The position numbers and the translations under genes are program-made. Under the pieces are notes generated by a model, which was not told where the DNA came from, did no database searches, and worked only from the letters and a program-made list of their open reading frames with translations. A stretch of 59,774 bases of DNA from Mycolicibacterium agri. Lineage in GTDB: Bacteria; Actinomycetota; Actinomycetes; Mycobacteriales; Mycobacteriaceae. Within the stretch, counting starts at the first letter, position 1; every line of letters starts with the position of its first letter. Below are positions 25,729 to 33,216 of this stretch, one piece after another. The stretch is from the NCBI RefSeq assembly GCF_002553505.1, contig NZ_PDCP01000038.1:1-59774 (forward strand). The letters are read 5' to 3'.

Positions 25729-27168
25729 CTAGAACGGCGGCGGCTCGTTTTTGATCGACGCCATCGCCAGCGCGCGTTCCCAACGCTGCTGACCGAGTTC
25801 GACTTCGCGGTCCTGGCGGTTGAGCCGGCGTTCCGCCGCGATGCGCATCGCCCGGTTCTGAGCCCTGGTGCGACGCCGCTTCGGCATCATCGCCGCGCGG
25901 GCGGGGGAACGCACCAGCGCTGACGCGGGCGTGCTGAGCGTGCCGGTGGGCGCGCAGAGGGAGGGGAACCACCACGAGCTCCCCGGAGTGGTGATGGATT
26001 TTTCACCGGACGGTGACGTCCACTCCACTGTCCCGTCGGGCAGTTGTCTGTCGCGCCAATTGCCGAAGGTCTTGAGCTGATGATGTTTGACGCAAAGGCA
26101 TTTCAAATTCGAGGCGTGCGTCGGGCCGCCATCGCGGTGGGGGATCGTATGGTCCAGCTCGCAATGGATGGCCGGCGCGTTGCAGCCGGGATAGCGACAC
26201 GTCAGATCGCGGGCGCGGACGAAGTCGGCCAACTTTCGCGAGGGGGCATACCCGCATTCGGCCTGGGCATCGCCGGGGTGCACGACGGGGACGAGTTTCG
26301 CCGACTTGGCCAGTTCGGTGATGAGATCGGCCGGAAAGAGCTCATCGGGATCGATCGTGCAGCCGGGTTCGTCGCTTGTCCCTTCGACGGTGCCCTGGTT
26401 CGCGACGACATGGAGGACGACCGCGCTGGCCGGTTTGTCGCCCGCTGTGCAATCCGGCCTGTCACATTCGCAGGCAAGGCGATCCGCGCCGGCTGCCATC
26501 GCGCCGACCGCGTCGGCGCGTCGTTGCGCGACGGTGCGGGGATCGTGTGGGCAGACGGTGGCCGCCAGCGCATCGAGCCGAGCGTTGAACGCGCGGCCGT
26601 CCAGAACGCGCAGGAGTCCCCGTATCTCGATGATGTAGTCGCCACAGTCCGAGATTTCGATCCACCGGTCGGCACGCTTCTTCTTCCGCCGACGCACCGC
26701 GTCGCGGTCGTGGCGTTCGACGATGCGATCGATGCGCTTCAGCAGCTGATGTCTGTCCAGCGAGGGCCACTTGGCCACGGCACCGGACAGCTCGGCGTCG
26801 GCTGCTGCGAGCCGGTCTTCATCGGTGATCAGATCGGTGCGGGTGACGATCGTCTGGAACATCAAGTAGTCGATCTCGCCGGCCAGGAAGGCCTTGCCCA
26901 CCTCAGGCAGTCGCTTACGCATGGCAATTGCGTCACCCAGCCGATTGGCCGCCAGACCCTGGCTGATCCGCAGTGCGGCAGCGATTTCCGCGGCCACCTG
27001 CTCCAGGGTGTCCAGCGCCCAGTCGGCGAGCTCCCCGTTCTCCCGCAGCCGCAGCCGGTACAGGTTGTCTATCGACACCAGCCCCTCGGCCGCCGCACGG
27101 TTCTCAGCCCGCACGGACGTGCGGATGCGGTCCAGAAGCGACCGGGCCGCGGCATCGGATTCGAACAT
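25729..27168 (-). CDS. 13E12 repeat-family protein (DUF222 + HNH endonuclease)
   Basis: 479 residues with an N-terminal DUF222 region (about 1-290; LDTLEQVAAEIAAALRISQGLA, GEIDYLMFQTIVTRTDLI), a C-terminal HNH nuclease fold (CRYPGCNAPAIHCELDHTIPHRDG, then LKCLCVKHHQLK) and a basic tail. The metal and catalytic Cys/His are all there, so it may cut or nick DNA. Such genes are multicopy and partly mobile in mycobacteria. ATG 27168 lies within a perfect LexA box (27161-27176), so expression is probably DNA-damage-induced; a TTG at 27198 is a possible alternative start. It sits between the counterparts of Rv0759c and Rv0760c, where M. tuberculosis has no such gene as I recall. Confidence 0.9.
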   Translation of the reverse strand: MFESDAAARSLLDRIRTSVRAENRAAAEGLVSIDNLYRLRLRENGELADWALDTLEQVAAEIAAALRISQGLAANRLGDAIAMRKRLPEVGKAFLAGEIDYLMFQTIVTRTDLITDEDRLAAADAELSGAVAKWPSLDRHQLLKRIDRIVERHDRDAVRRRKKKRADRWIEISDCGDYIIEIRGLLRVLDGRAFNARLDALAATVCPHDPRTVAQRRADAVGAMAAGADRLACECDRPDCTAGDKPASAVVLHVVANQGTVEGTSDEPGCTIDPDELFPADLITELAKSAKLVPVVHPGDAQAECGYAPSRKLADFVRARDLTCRYPGCNAPAIHCELDHTIPHRDGGPTHASNLKCLCVKHHQLKTFGNWRDRQLPDGTVEWTSPSGEKSITTPGSSWWFPSLCAPTGTLSTPASALVRSPARAAMMPKRRRTRAQNRAMRIAAERRLNRQDREVELGQQRWERALAMASIKNEPPPF

Positions 27169-27176
27169 GTGTTCGA
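27161..27176 (-). promoter_or_regulatory. LexA (SOS) box over the 13E12 start codon
   Basis: TCGAACATGTGTTCGA on the plus strand, i.e. TCGAAC-N4-GTTCGA, the perfect mycobacterial SOS-box consensus. Its N4 and the following G contain the ATG of the HNH gene on the minus strand. LexA bound here would cover the start of the gene. SOS control of 13E12-family genes is known in M. tuberculosis (established knowledge, recalled). Confidence 0.85.
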
Positions 27177-27224
27177 TAGTAATCCGAGGGTCGGACAACC
27201 CTCCGACACCGCTTTGACCAGCTC

Positions 27225-28082
27225 TTATCCTGCGATCAGCGCGTGCAGTTCATCCATCGACCACGGCGCGGCATCGCGATGATCGCGATAGCCGATGACC
27301 ACCGGATTTGGGCGCTTGAACTCGCCGACGAATCCGCCCGCCGCGATGAAGATCCGGCCGGTGACATCCTTGGCGAGGTCGCTGGCGAGAAAGCCGTAGA
27401 TCGGCGCTGCGTACTCCGGCGGCGGCGCATCGAGCGCGGCTTGCGTACTGGCGTCGTCGAGCAGGCCCCTGCGGTTCAACTCGGTGATGTGCGACTCGTA
27501 CCCGGTGCCCGACGACAGCCGCGTCTTGGCGCCAGGGCAGACCACATTCGCGCGCACGCCGTGCTCTTTGCACTCCGCGGCGATGGCCAGCGTCAGTCCG
27601 TTGACGCCGCCCTTGCCCGCCGGATAGCCGGTGCCACCGTAGTCGCCGAGGAAGGCGAACGAGCTGGTGTTGATGATCGCGCCGCCGCCCTGCTGCACCA
27701 TCCTCGGCGCGGCAGCCCGACACGTCTCGAACGTCGTGAGCAGATGGGCGTCGACCAGCTCACGAAACTGGGCGCTGGTGACCGAAAGGATCGACTCACC
27801 GGCCAGGCCCGCGGTGCCCGCGCAGTTCACCAGGATGTCGATGCGGCCGAATTCGCTTATGCAGCTGGCGATCAGCGCATCGGCGACCGCAGGGTCGGCC
27901 GGTGAGCCCGCGTAAGCGACCGCGCCGGGGATGCGGCGTGCCGCTTCGGTCGCCGCGTCGGCGTCGCGCCCGTTGACGATGACGCCTGCGCCGTGCTGGG
28001 CGAGCAGTTCAGCGACCGCGAGCCCGATTCCGCGTGAGCCGCCGACGACGACTGCACCGCGGCCGGACAGGTATGCGCTAAT
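27225..28082 (-). CDS. SDR family oxidoreductase with apparent ATT start
   Basis: 285 residues: cofactor motif VVVGGSRGIGLAVAELL, VNCAGT, catalytic region INTSSF...YPAGKGG and a C-terminal cofactor lid GRIFIAAGGF. The frame has no ATG, GTG or TTG between an in-frame TGA (inside the SnoaL gene) and the glycine motif. The best start is ATT at 28080-28082, eight bases after GGAGGG and overlapping the SnoaL stop (ATTAG), just where an ATG overlap would be expected. The next usual start, a GTG at 27830, would delete the cofactor site. Either a rare ATT start, a G-to-T mutation that lowers expression, or a base-call error. Last gene of the cyp51 operon strand. Confidence 0.8.
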   Translation of the reverse strand: MSAYLSGRGAVVVGGSRGIGLAVAELLAQHGAGVIVNGRDADAATEAARRIPGAVAYAGSPADPAVADALIASCISEFGRIDILVNCAGTAGLAGESILSVTSAQFRELVDAHLLTTFETCRAAAPRMVQQGGGAIINTSSFAFLGDYGGTGYPAGKGGVNGLTLAIAAECKEHGVRANVVCPGAKTRLSSGTGYESHITELNRRGLLDDASTQAALDAPPPEYAAPIYGFLASDLAKDVTGRIFIAAGGFVGEFKRPNPVVIGYRDHRDAAPWSMDELHALIAG

Positions 28083-28512
28083 CGCTGACGCCCTCCGTGA
28101 CGGGCTTCATCATGTCCATGTTCCAGTACCCGCGCAGGTTGGTCAGAAGGCCTGCGTCGTTGACCTTGTAGGTGAAGATCCCGCGCACGGCGCTCGCCGA
28201 GCCGTTGTCGAACGTGAAGCGCAGGTTCAAGATGTGCGCGATCTCGTCGGGGGAACTCGACGGGAACGTCTCCTCGCATGTGATCTTGATGGTGGCCAGC
28301 CCAATGCTGTTGTCCCAGAAGCTCGATACCGCGTCCTTGCCGCGCACGCCGGTACCGTCGGGATTGGTGTAGGCCGGGCCGATGGGATCTTCGATGACGA
28401 CGTCGTCGGCCATCAGGGCCAGCCAGCCCTCCTTGTCCTTGGCGTGAACGCAGCGCCACGACGCCTGCGATGCGGCCAGCGCCGGGGTCTGCTCGACGGT
28501 TTCCTGCGACAT
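28078..28512 (-). CDS. SnoaL-like / ketosteroid-isomerase-fold protein (Rv0760c-like)
   Basis: 144 residues from ATG 28512 with GAGAGGAAGAG in front. NTF2/SnoaL cone fold: SWRCVHAKDKEGWLALMADDVVIEDPIGP, then RGKDAVSSFWDNSIG and a C-terminal beta-sheet. The Asp in VVIEDP is placed like the catalytic Asp of delta5-3-ketosteroid isomerases. Rv0760c was studied as a steroid-binding protein of this fold (recalled). In the same run as cyp51, so a steroid or terpenoid ligand is likely, but no substrate can be read from sequence. Confidence 0.87.
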   Translation of the reverse strand: MSQETVEQTPALAASQASWRCVHAKDKEGWLALMADDVVIEDPIGPAYTNPDGTGVRGKDAVSSFWDNSIGLATIKITCEETFPSSSPDEIAHILNLRFTFDNGSASAVRGIFTYKVNDAGLLTNLRGYWNMDMMKPVTEGVSD

Positions 28513-28531
28513 GGATTCTCTTCCTCTCGGG

Positions 28532-29022
28532 TCAAATGGTGCACGCGACGCGTGCCCCGTCTTCGGTCGCGTTGCGAATGAGGCCCGCGCCAGTGCAGTC
28601 ACCCGCTGCGACCACGTCGGCGTTCGGCATTGCGGCGACGAGCTTCTCGTACAGTTCTGTGTTGTACATCGGCCGACCGCCCGCAATGCGCTCGTAGCCG
28701 AAGATCCGCAAGGTGATGGGCAGCGCGTCGCCGATCTCGGTGCGGATCGCCGCCATCGCCTCCAGTACCACCCGGATCCGGCCGCGCACGGTGCCGCCGC
28801 GGTACTCGTCGATGCGGCGGTTACGTTGCGGGGCAAGGACAGAGCCGAGGAACATGTAGCCGGCCTCGGCTGACGGCCGGCCGGTGAGACACGAACCCAT
28901 CACCGACGGGCCGATCGAGGCGACGCGTACATCGTCTCCATCGGCGACATGACGAGACGATTGCGCAACGACATCGCGCCGATCCGGCCCGGCGCCAACA
29001 GGTTGGCGAACTGACCGCGCAC
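28532..29022 (-). pseudogene. Decayed FadH/old-yellow-enzyme-type flavin oxidoreductase
   Basis: Pieces of one protein family survive in order but in different frames. From GTG 29022: an OYE N-terminus (FANLLAPGRIGAMSLRN, MSPMETMYA), running into a stop after about 35 codons. Then, in another frame from about 28905: GYMFLGSVLAPQRNRRIDEY, GRIRVVLEAMAAIRTEIGD, and after a further deletion the FadH-type C-terminal end VVAAGDCTGAGLIRNATEDG, to the stop at 28532. An intact enzyme of this type has about 640-690 residues; about 160 codons remain. It sits between the SnoaL-like gene and adhB. FMN-dependent enoate or dienoyl-CoA reductase activity has been lost here. Confidence 0.78.
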
Positions 29023-29047
29023 GCGAGGAGGCCTGCGGTAGCCGGGG

Positions 29048-30175
29048 CTACCGGTCGTCGTCGGTGTAGCGGATCACACCGCGAATGTTCCTGCCCTCCA
29101 GCATGTCCTGGTAGCCCTCGTTGATCTGCTCCAGCTTGTACTGGCGGGTGACCATGTCGTCGAGGTTGAGCTTGCCCGCCTTGTACATCGACAGCAGCTG
29201 CGGGATGTCGTAGTGCGGGTTGCCGCCGCCGAAGATGGTGCCCTGCAGGTTCTTCTGCATCAGCGTCAGCATCGCGAGGTTCAAGGTGACCTGGGTGTCG
29301 AGCAGGCTGCCGATCGCGGTGGCAACGCAGGTGCCGCCCTTGGCGGTGATGTTCATGTAGTTGTCGATGTCGCTGCCGTGCAGCTCGCCGACGGTGATGA
29401 TCACCTTGTGCGCCATCAGGCCCATCGTCACCTCGGCGATGCCTGCCATCGCCGTCTCGATGTCCGGGTAGACGTGGGTGGCGCCGAACTTCAACGCCTG
29501 ATCGCGCTTCCACTCGACCGGTTCGATCACGAAGACGTAGCGCGCGCCCGCGTTGACCGCGCCCTGCAGCGCCGACATGCCGACACCGCCGACGCCGACG
29601 ATCGCGACGTCCTGTCCGGGGCGGATGTCAGCGGTGCGGGTGGCCGAGCCGTAACCGGTGGTGACGCCGCAGCCGACCAGGCAGGCCACCTCGAACGGGA
29701 TGGACGGGTCGATCTTCACCACCGAACTCTTGTGCACCACCATGTACGGCGAGAAGGTGCCCAACAGCGTCATCGGGAAGACGTTCTGGCCCTTCGCCTT
29801 GATCCGGAAGGTGCCATCGGACACGGCCGCGCCGTTGAGCAGGCCGGCGCCGAGGTCGCACAGGTTGCGCATACCCGCCTGACAGGACGGGCAGCGGCCG
29901 CAGGACGGGATGAAGGACAGCACCACGTGATCGCCGGGGGCGAGGTCCTCCACGCCGGGCCCGACCTCGGTGACCACGCCCGCACCCTCGTGCCCGCCGA
30001 GCACAGGGAAGCCGCCCATCGGGATGCCGCCGGTCACCAGGTGGTGGTCGGAGTGGCACATTCCCGACGCTTCCATCTGGATCTTGACTTCATCCTTGAC
30101 GGGGTCGCCGATCTCGATTTCCTCGACCGACCACGGCTGGTTGAACTCCCAGATAAGGGCGCCTTTTGTCTTCAT
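29048..30175 (-). CDS. adhB: Zinc-dependent, NDMA-type alcohol dehydrogenase AdhB
   Basis: 375-residue MDR alcohol dehydrogenase of the group with tightly bound NAD (NDMA-dependent). Catalytic zinc ligands: Cys in GMCHSDHH and GGHEGAG; structural zinc Cys cluster CGRCPSCQAGMRNLC; third catalytic ligand in GCGVTTGYG. NAD fold VAIVGVGGVGMSALQGA. Oxidises an alcohol from the neighbouring P450/SDR steps to an aldehyde (inference). Position equals Rv0761c. The 92-bp gap upstream may hold its own promoter. Confidence 0.92.
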   Translation of the reverse strand: MKTKGALIWEFNQPWSVEEIEIGDPVKDEVKIQMEASGMCHSDHHLVTGGIPMGGFPVLGGHEGAGVVTEVGPGVEDLAPGDHVVLSFIPSCGRCPSCQAGMRNLCDLGAGLLNGAAVSDGTFRIKAKGQNVFPMTLLGTFSPYMVVHKSSVVKIDPSIPFEVACLVGCGVTTGYGSATRTADIRPGQDVAIVGVGGVGMSALQGAVNAGARYVFVIEPVEWKRDQALKFGATHVYPDIETAMAGIAEVTMGLMAHKVIITVGELHGSDIDNYMNITAKGGTCVATAIGSLLDTQVTLNLAMLTLMQKNLQGTIFGGGNPHYDIPQLLSMYKAGKLNLDDMVTRQYKLEQINEGYQDMLEGRNIRGVIRYTDDDR

Positions 30176-30267
30176 TCAACGTGCCTTCCGTTAGAACTCG
30201 GTGACCACAGACTAGAGGCATTAGTTAGGTGGGTCACAGCCACCCCCAATCAACTGCTTGGCCGGGT

Positions 30268-30813
30268 CTACCAGAGGGGGACCGGCGCCTGGCCCAGCGG
30301 GTAGTAGCCGGGCAGCTTCTCGCCGGCCAGGGAGCGCTCGATGCGCTTCTGCATGCCGGGGCTCAGGTCGCCGGACTCGATGAGCTTGCCGAACATGTGC
30401 GAGACGTGCCCGAAGTCGAAGAAGTCCCGCTGCCACTCGATCTTCAGATTCTGATCGAGCCGAAACCAGCTGCCCCCGATGCCGTAGATCTCGTCGCGGC
30501 TGCCGTCGCTCTTGTTGACGATCTGCTTCCAGAAGCCGACGATCTCGCCCTGCCTGTCGTCGACGAGCACCTTCTGGTACTCGTAGTTCCAGTTCTCTAG
30601 GCCTTCCATCTCCAGACCCAGTGCGACGTCGCGGATCTCGTCGCGCCCGATGCACATGACGTCTTCCTTGGGGCCGATGTTCCAGCCGTAGGTGGCGTCC
30701 TCGGTGTAGAAGTCCGCCAACGGCTTCCAGTCACCCTTCTGCTCGCAGACGCGGTTGGCCTCCAGCCATTGCTCGACCCATCGGTCGAGATCCTCGCGGG
30801 ATAGTGACGGCAT
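30268..30813 (-). CDS. SnoaL-like hypothetical protein (Rv0762c-like)
   Basis: 181 residues from ATG 30813 with AAAGGGG in front. NTF2-like fold: EDLDRWVEQWLEANRVCEQKGDWKPLADFYTEDATYGWN is the usual N-terminal helix-strand start, followed by DEIRDVALG and a C-terminal sheet (IGGSWFRLDQNLKIEWQRDFFDFG). The C-terminus is extended by about 40 residues (LSPGMQKRIERSLAGEKLPGYYP), recalling proteins encoded beside steroid P450s. No catalytic residue is evident. Lies between ferredoxin and adhB in the cyp51 operon. Confidence 0.82.
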   Translation of the reverse strand: MPSLSREDLDRWVEQWLEANRVCEQKGDWKPLADFYTEDATYGWNIGPKEDVMCIGRDEIRDVALGLEMEGLENWNYEYQKVLVDDRQGEIVGFWKQIVNKSDGSRDEIYGIGGSWFRLDQNLKIEWQRDFFDFGHVSHMFGKLIESGDLSPGMQKRIERSLAGEKLPGYYPLGQAPVPLW

Positions 30814-30827
30814 CGGCGTGCCCCTTT

Positions 30828-31031
30828 CTAGTCCTCTTCTTTGATGGACAGTGCTTGAGTGGGGCAGGCCCACACGGCTTGTTCGACTTCGGACCTGTCC
30901 TCTTCCGGCGCAACGTTTTTGAGGATCTCCACCTGGCCGCGCTTGGGCACTTTGAAGTAGTTCGGCGCCTCCAGCTCGCACATGGCGTGGCCCTGGCACA
31001 GGTCCATGTCGACTTCGATCCGGATACTCAC
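30828..31031 (-). CDS. Ferredoxin ([3Fe-4S] type), redox partner of CYP51
   Basis: 67 residues from GTG 31031 with TAGGAGC in front. Cluster ligands: CQGHAMC and ACPTQA. A His sits where a second Cys would be in a [4Fe-4S] protein, so a 3Fe cluster is expected. Directly downstream of cyp51 (11-bp gap), it should pass electrons to CYP51, and perhaps CYP123. Counterpart of Rv0763c. Confidence 0.93.
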   Translation of the reverse strand: MSIRIEVDMDLCQGHAMCELEAPNYFKVPKRGQVEILKNVAPEEDRSEVEQAVWACPTQALSIKEED

Positions 31032-31042
31032 GATCGCGGCTC

Positions 31043-32392
31043 CTACTTGCGTTTGCGGTAACGGGCCTTGGCCGGCCGTTGCAGCTGAACCACCATCTTG
31101 GAGTGGTCGTTGCGGTAGGTTTCGGGCGGCTGCGCCATCTCGAACTCGTACTCCCGCAACAGAACCGAGAAGATGGCCTTGATCTGCATCTGCGCGAAGG
31201 CGGCGCCGACGCAGCGGTGCCGACCCGCGCCGAACGGGATCCACGTCCACCGGTTCACGATGTCGGCCTGCTCGGGCTTGTTGTAGCGATCCGGCCTGAA
31301 GGCGTCGGGGTCGGGGAAGTCCTCCGGGATCCGATTCGAGATCGCGGGGGATGCGGCGACGTAGTCGCCCTTGTGGATCGGGAAGCCGGCCACCTCGAAT
31401 TCCCCTTGCGCCACCCGCATCAGGATGATCAGCGGGGGATGCAGCCGCAGCGTCTCCTTCACCACGTTGTCCAGCTTCGGGATCTGGCGCAGCGCGTGGA
31501 AGCTGACCTCCTGACCGTCGGCGTAGAGCTCGTCGAGTTCGGCCTGCACCTCGGCATAGATCTTCGGGTGCCGAATCAGCTCGATCAGCGTCCACGCCGA
31601 TGTGCCCGAACTGGTGTGGTGTCCGGCGAACATCAGCGAGATGAACATGCCGGTGATCTCGTCGGCCGAAAACCGCGGGTTGCCGTCCTCGTCGGGAATC
31701 GAGACGAGCACGTCGAGCATGTCGCGATCGGCCTTGTCCTTCGGCGGGTTGGCCAGCCGCTGATTCATGATCTCCTGGACCAGCGCAACGAGTTTCACGC
31801 GTGCCTCATCGCGCCTGCGGAAACTCTCGATCGGCAGATACGGGTCTACGTAACACAGCGGATCCGTGCCGCGCTCGAGGTCGTGGTAGTACTCGGCGAA
31901 CCGGTGGTCGAGCTGGTTGCGAAACTTCAGCCCGATCAGGCAGGCCGTGGAGGTGTATATGGTCAGCTCGGCGAAGAAGTCGAGCAGGTCGATCTCGCCC
32001 TCGTCGCCCCAGTCGGCGATCATCTTGCGGACTTCGCCCTCGATGGTGTTGGCATGGCCCTTCATGTGCTCGCCGCGCAGTGCGGAGTTGTGCAGCATCT
32101 CCTTGCGCCGCTCAGGGCTGGCGTCGAACACCACGCCCTTGCCGAAGATCGGCGTCATGAACGGGTAGGCCTCGGCCTGGTCGAGATCCTCGTCGGCGGA
32201 ACGGAAGAAGAACTCGTTGGCTTTCGCACCCGACAGCAGGATGACGTGCTTGTCGACCAGCTGGAACCAGCCGACGTCGCCGCACTCGTCGCGGACGCGT
32301 TGCATCAACCCGATGGGGTCGGTGCGGAACTCCTCGAGGTGACCGTGCTCCTCTTCGCCACCCGATACGCGCGGAACGATGGCTGTGGTCAT
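31043..32392 (-). CDS. cyp51: Sterol 14-alpha-demethylase CYP51
   Basis: 449-residue P450 that removes the 14-alpha-methyl group of sterols; the target of azole drugs in fungi and bound by azoles in mycobacteria. Very close to M. tuberculosis CYP51: LEEFRTDPIGLMQRVRDECG, the CYP51 signature AYPFMTPIFGKGVVFD, helix I FAGHHTSSGT, ExxR as ETLR and the haem loop FGAGRHRCVGAAFA. ATG 32392 overlaps the SDR stop (ATGA). Mycobacteria lack a full sterol pathway, so the natural substrate remains unclear. Co-operonic with ferredoxin, CYP123 and dehydrogenases. Confidence 0.97.
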   Translation of the reverse strand: MTTAIVPRVSGGEEEHGHLEEFRTDPIGLMQRVRDECGDVGWFQLVDKHVILLSGAKANEFFFRSADEDLDQAEAYPFMTPIFGKGVVFDASPERRKEMLHNSALRGEHMKGHANTIEGEVRKMIADWGDEGEIDLLDFFAELTIYTSTACLIGLKFRNQLDHRFAEYYHDLERGTDPLCYVDPYLPIESFRRRDEARVKLVALVQEIMNQRLANPPKDKADRDMLDVLVSIPDEDGNPRFSADEITGMFISLMFAGHHTSSGTSAWTLIELIRHPKIYAEVQAELDELYADGQEVSFHALRQIPKLDNVVKETLRLHPPLIILMRVAQGEFEVAGFPIHKGDYVAASPAISNRIPEDFPDPDAFRPDRYNKPEQADIVNRWTWIPFGAGRHRCVGAAFAQMQIKAIFSVLLREYEFEMAQPPETYRNDHSKMVVQLQRPAKARYRKRK

Positions 32393-33216
32393 TGCTGCAA
32401 GTTCTCCTCGTTCAGCTTCAGCTGTCGGCGTTCCTTGGGCGCCGACGTCAGCGGCGCCTCCGGTTGGAGCTCCATGTTGGCGATGAAGCCGCCGCGCGGC
32501 GTCTCCGCGACGAACGCGATCGCGCGCGCGAGATCCGATGCCCGCAGGAAGTAGTCGTGGCGGGCTTGCCCCCATTTCGCCCAATCCTGCAGTGCCGGAC
32601 CGATTTTCTCCGCGGGCAGGCTCCACCCCATGCCGGTCTTCGTCGGGCCGGGATGCACGATCGATGCGCGCACGCCGGTGCCTTCGAGCTCCATCTGCAG
32701 GTTGGTGACCATCGCGACCAGGCCGGCCTTGGCCGCGCCGTAGGCGCCCATGTGCGGACGCTGCCGCAGCGCCACGTCGGAGCCGACGAAGATGAGGTCG
32801 CCGCGCTGGCGTTCCAGCATGCCCGGCAGCACGGCGGTCGCCAGCCTGTTGGCGCCGACCAGATGGATCTGCAACTGCGAGTTGAACTCCTCGGAGGTGA
32901 TCTCGTCGAGCTTGCCGAAATACGTGTCGCCCGCCCCGGCCACCAGCACCTCGATCTCGCCGAGCGCTTGAACCGAGTGCGTGACAAACGATGTCACCGA
33001 GTCGGGGTCGGTGACATCGAGGTAGAAGCCGACCGCCTCGCCACCGTCGGCCTGGATCTTGCCGACGATCTCCTCGAGTCGCTCGACGCGGCGCGCGCCG
33101 AGCGCGACCGGGAACCCCCGCGCGGCGAGCTCGATGGCGGTGGCCTCTCCGATTCCCGAGGATGCGCCCGCGACGATGACGGGTCTGCGTTCGGGAAGGG
33201 GATCGAAGCGCGGCAT
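32389..33216 (-). CDS. SDR oxidoreductase (Rv0765c-like)
   Basis: 275 residues: VIVAGASSGIGEATAIEL cofactor loop, LVAGAG in place of NNAG, catalytic Ser in IFVGSDVALRQ and Tyr-Lys in YGAAKAGL. Its start abuts the cyp123 stop and its stop overlaps the cyp51 start, so it is coupled to both P450s. Probably oxidises or reduces an alcohol/ketone made by one of them. The Asp-rich stretch YLDVTDPDS after the second strand is normal; cofactor preference cannot be called with certainty. Confidence 0.9.
   Translation of the reverse strand: MPRFDPLPERRPVIVAGASSGIGEATAIELAARGFPVALGARRVERLEEIVGKIQADGGEAVGFYLDVTDPDSVTSFVTHSVQALGEIEVLVAGAGDTYFGKLDEITSEEFNSQLQIHLVGANRLATAVLPGMLERQRGDLIFVGSDVALRQRPHMGAYGAAKAGLVAMVTNLQMELEGTGVRASIVHPGPTKTGMGWSLPAEKIGPALQDWAKWGQARHDYFLRASDLARAIAFVAETPRGGFIANMELQPEAPLTSAPKERRQLKLNEENLQQ

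Noticed and set aside
26044..27282. 412-codon plus-strand frame opposite the 13E12 gene
   Set aside because: Mirror of the DUF222/HNH gene, no recognisable domain.
30176..30267. KstR site upstream of adhB (TTAGAACTCGGTGACC)
   Set aside because: The second half-site reads GGT instead of GTT; too poor a match.
29213..30304. 363-codon plus-strand frame opposite adhB
   Set aside because: Complement of a clear zinc alcohol dehydrogenase; low-complexity Gly/His/Arg translation.
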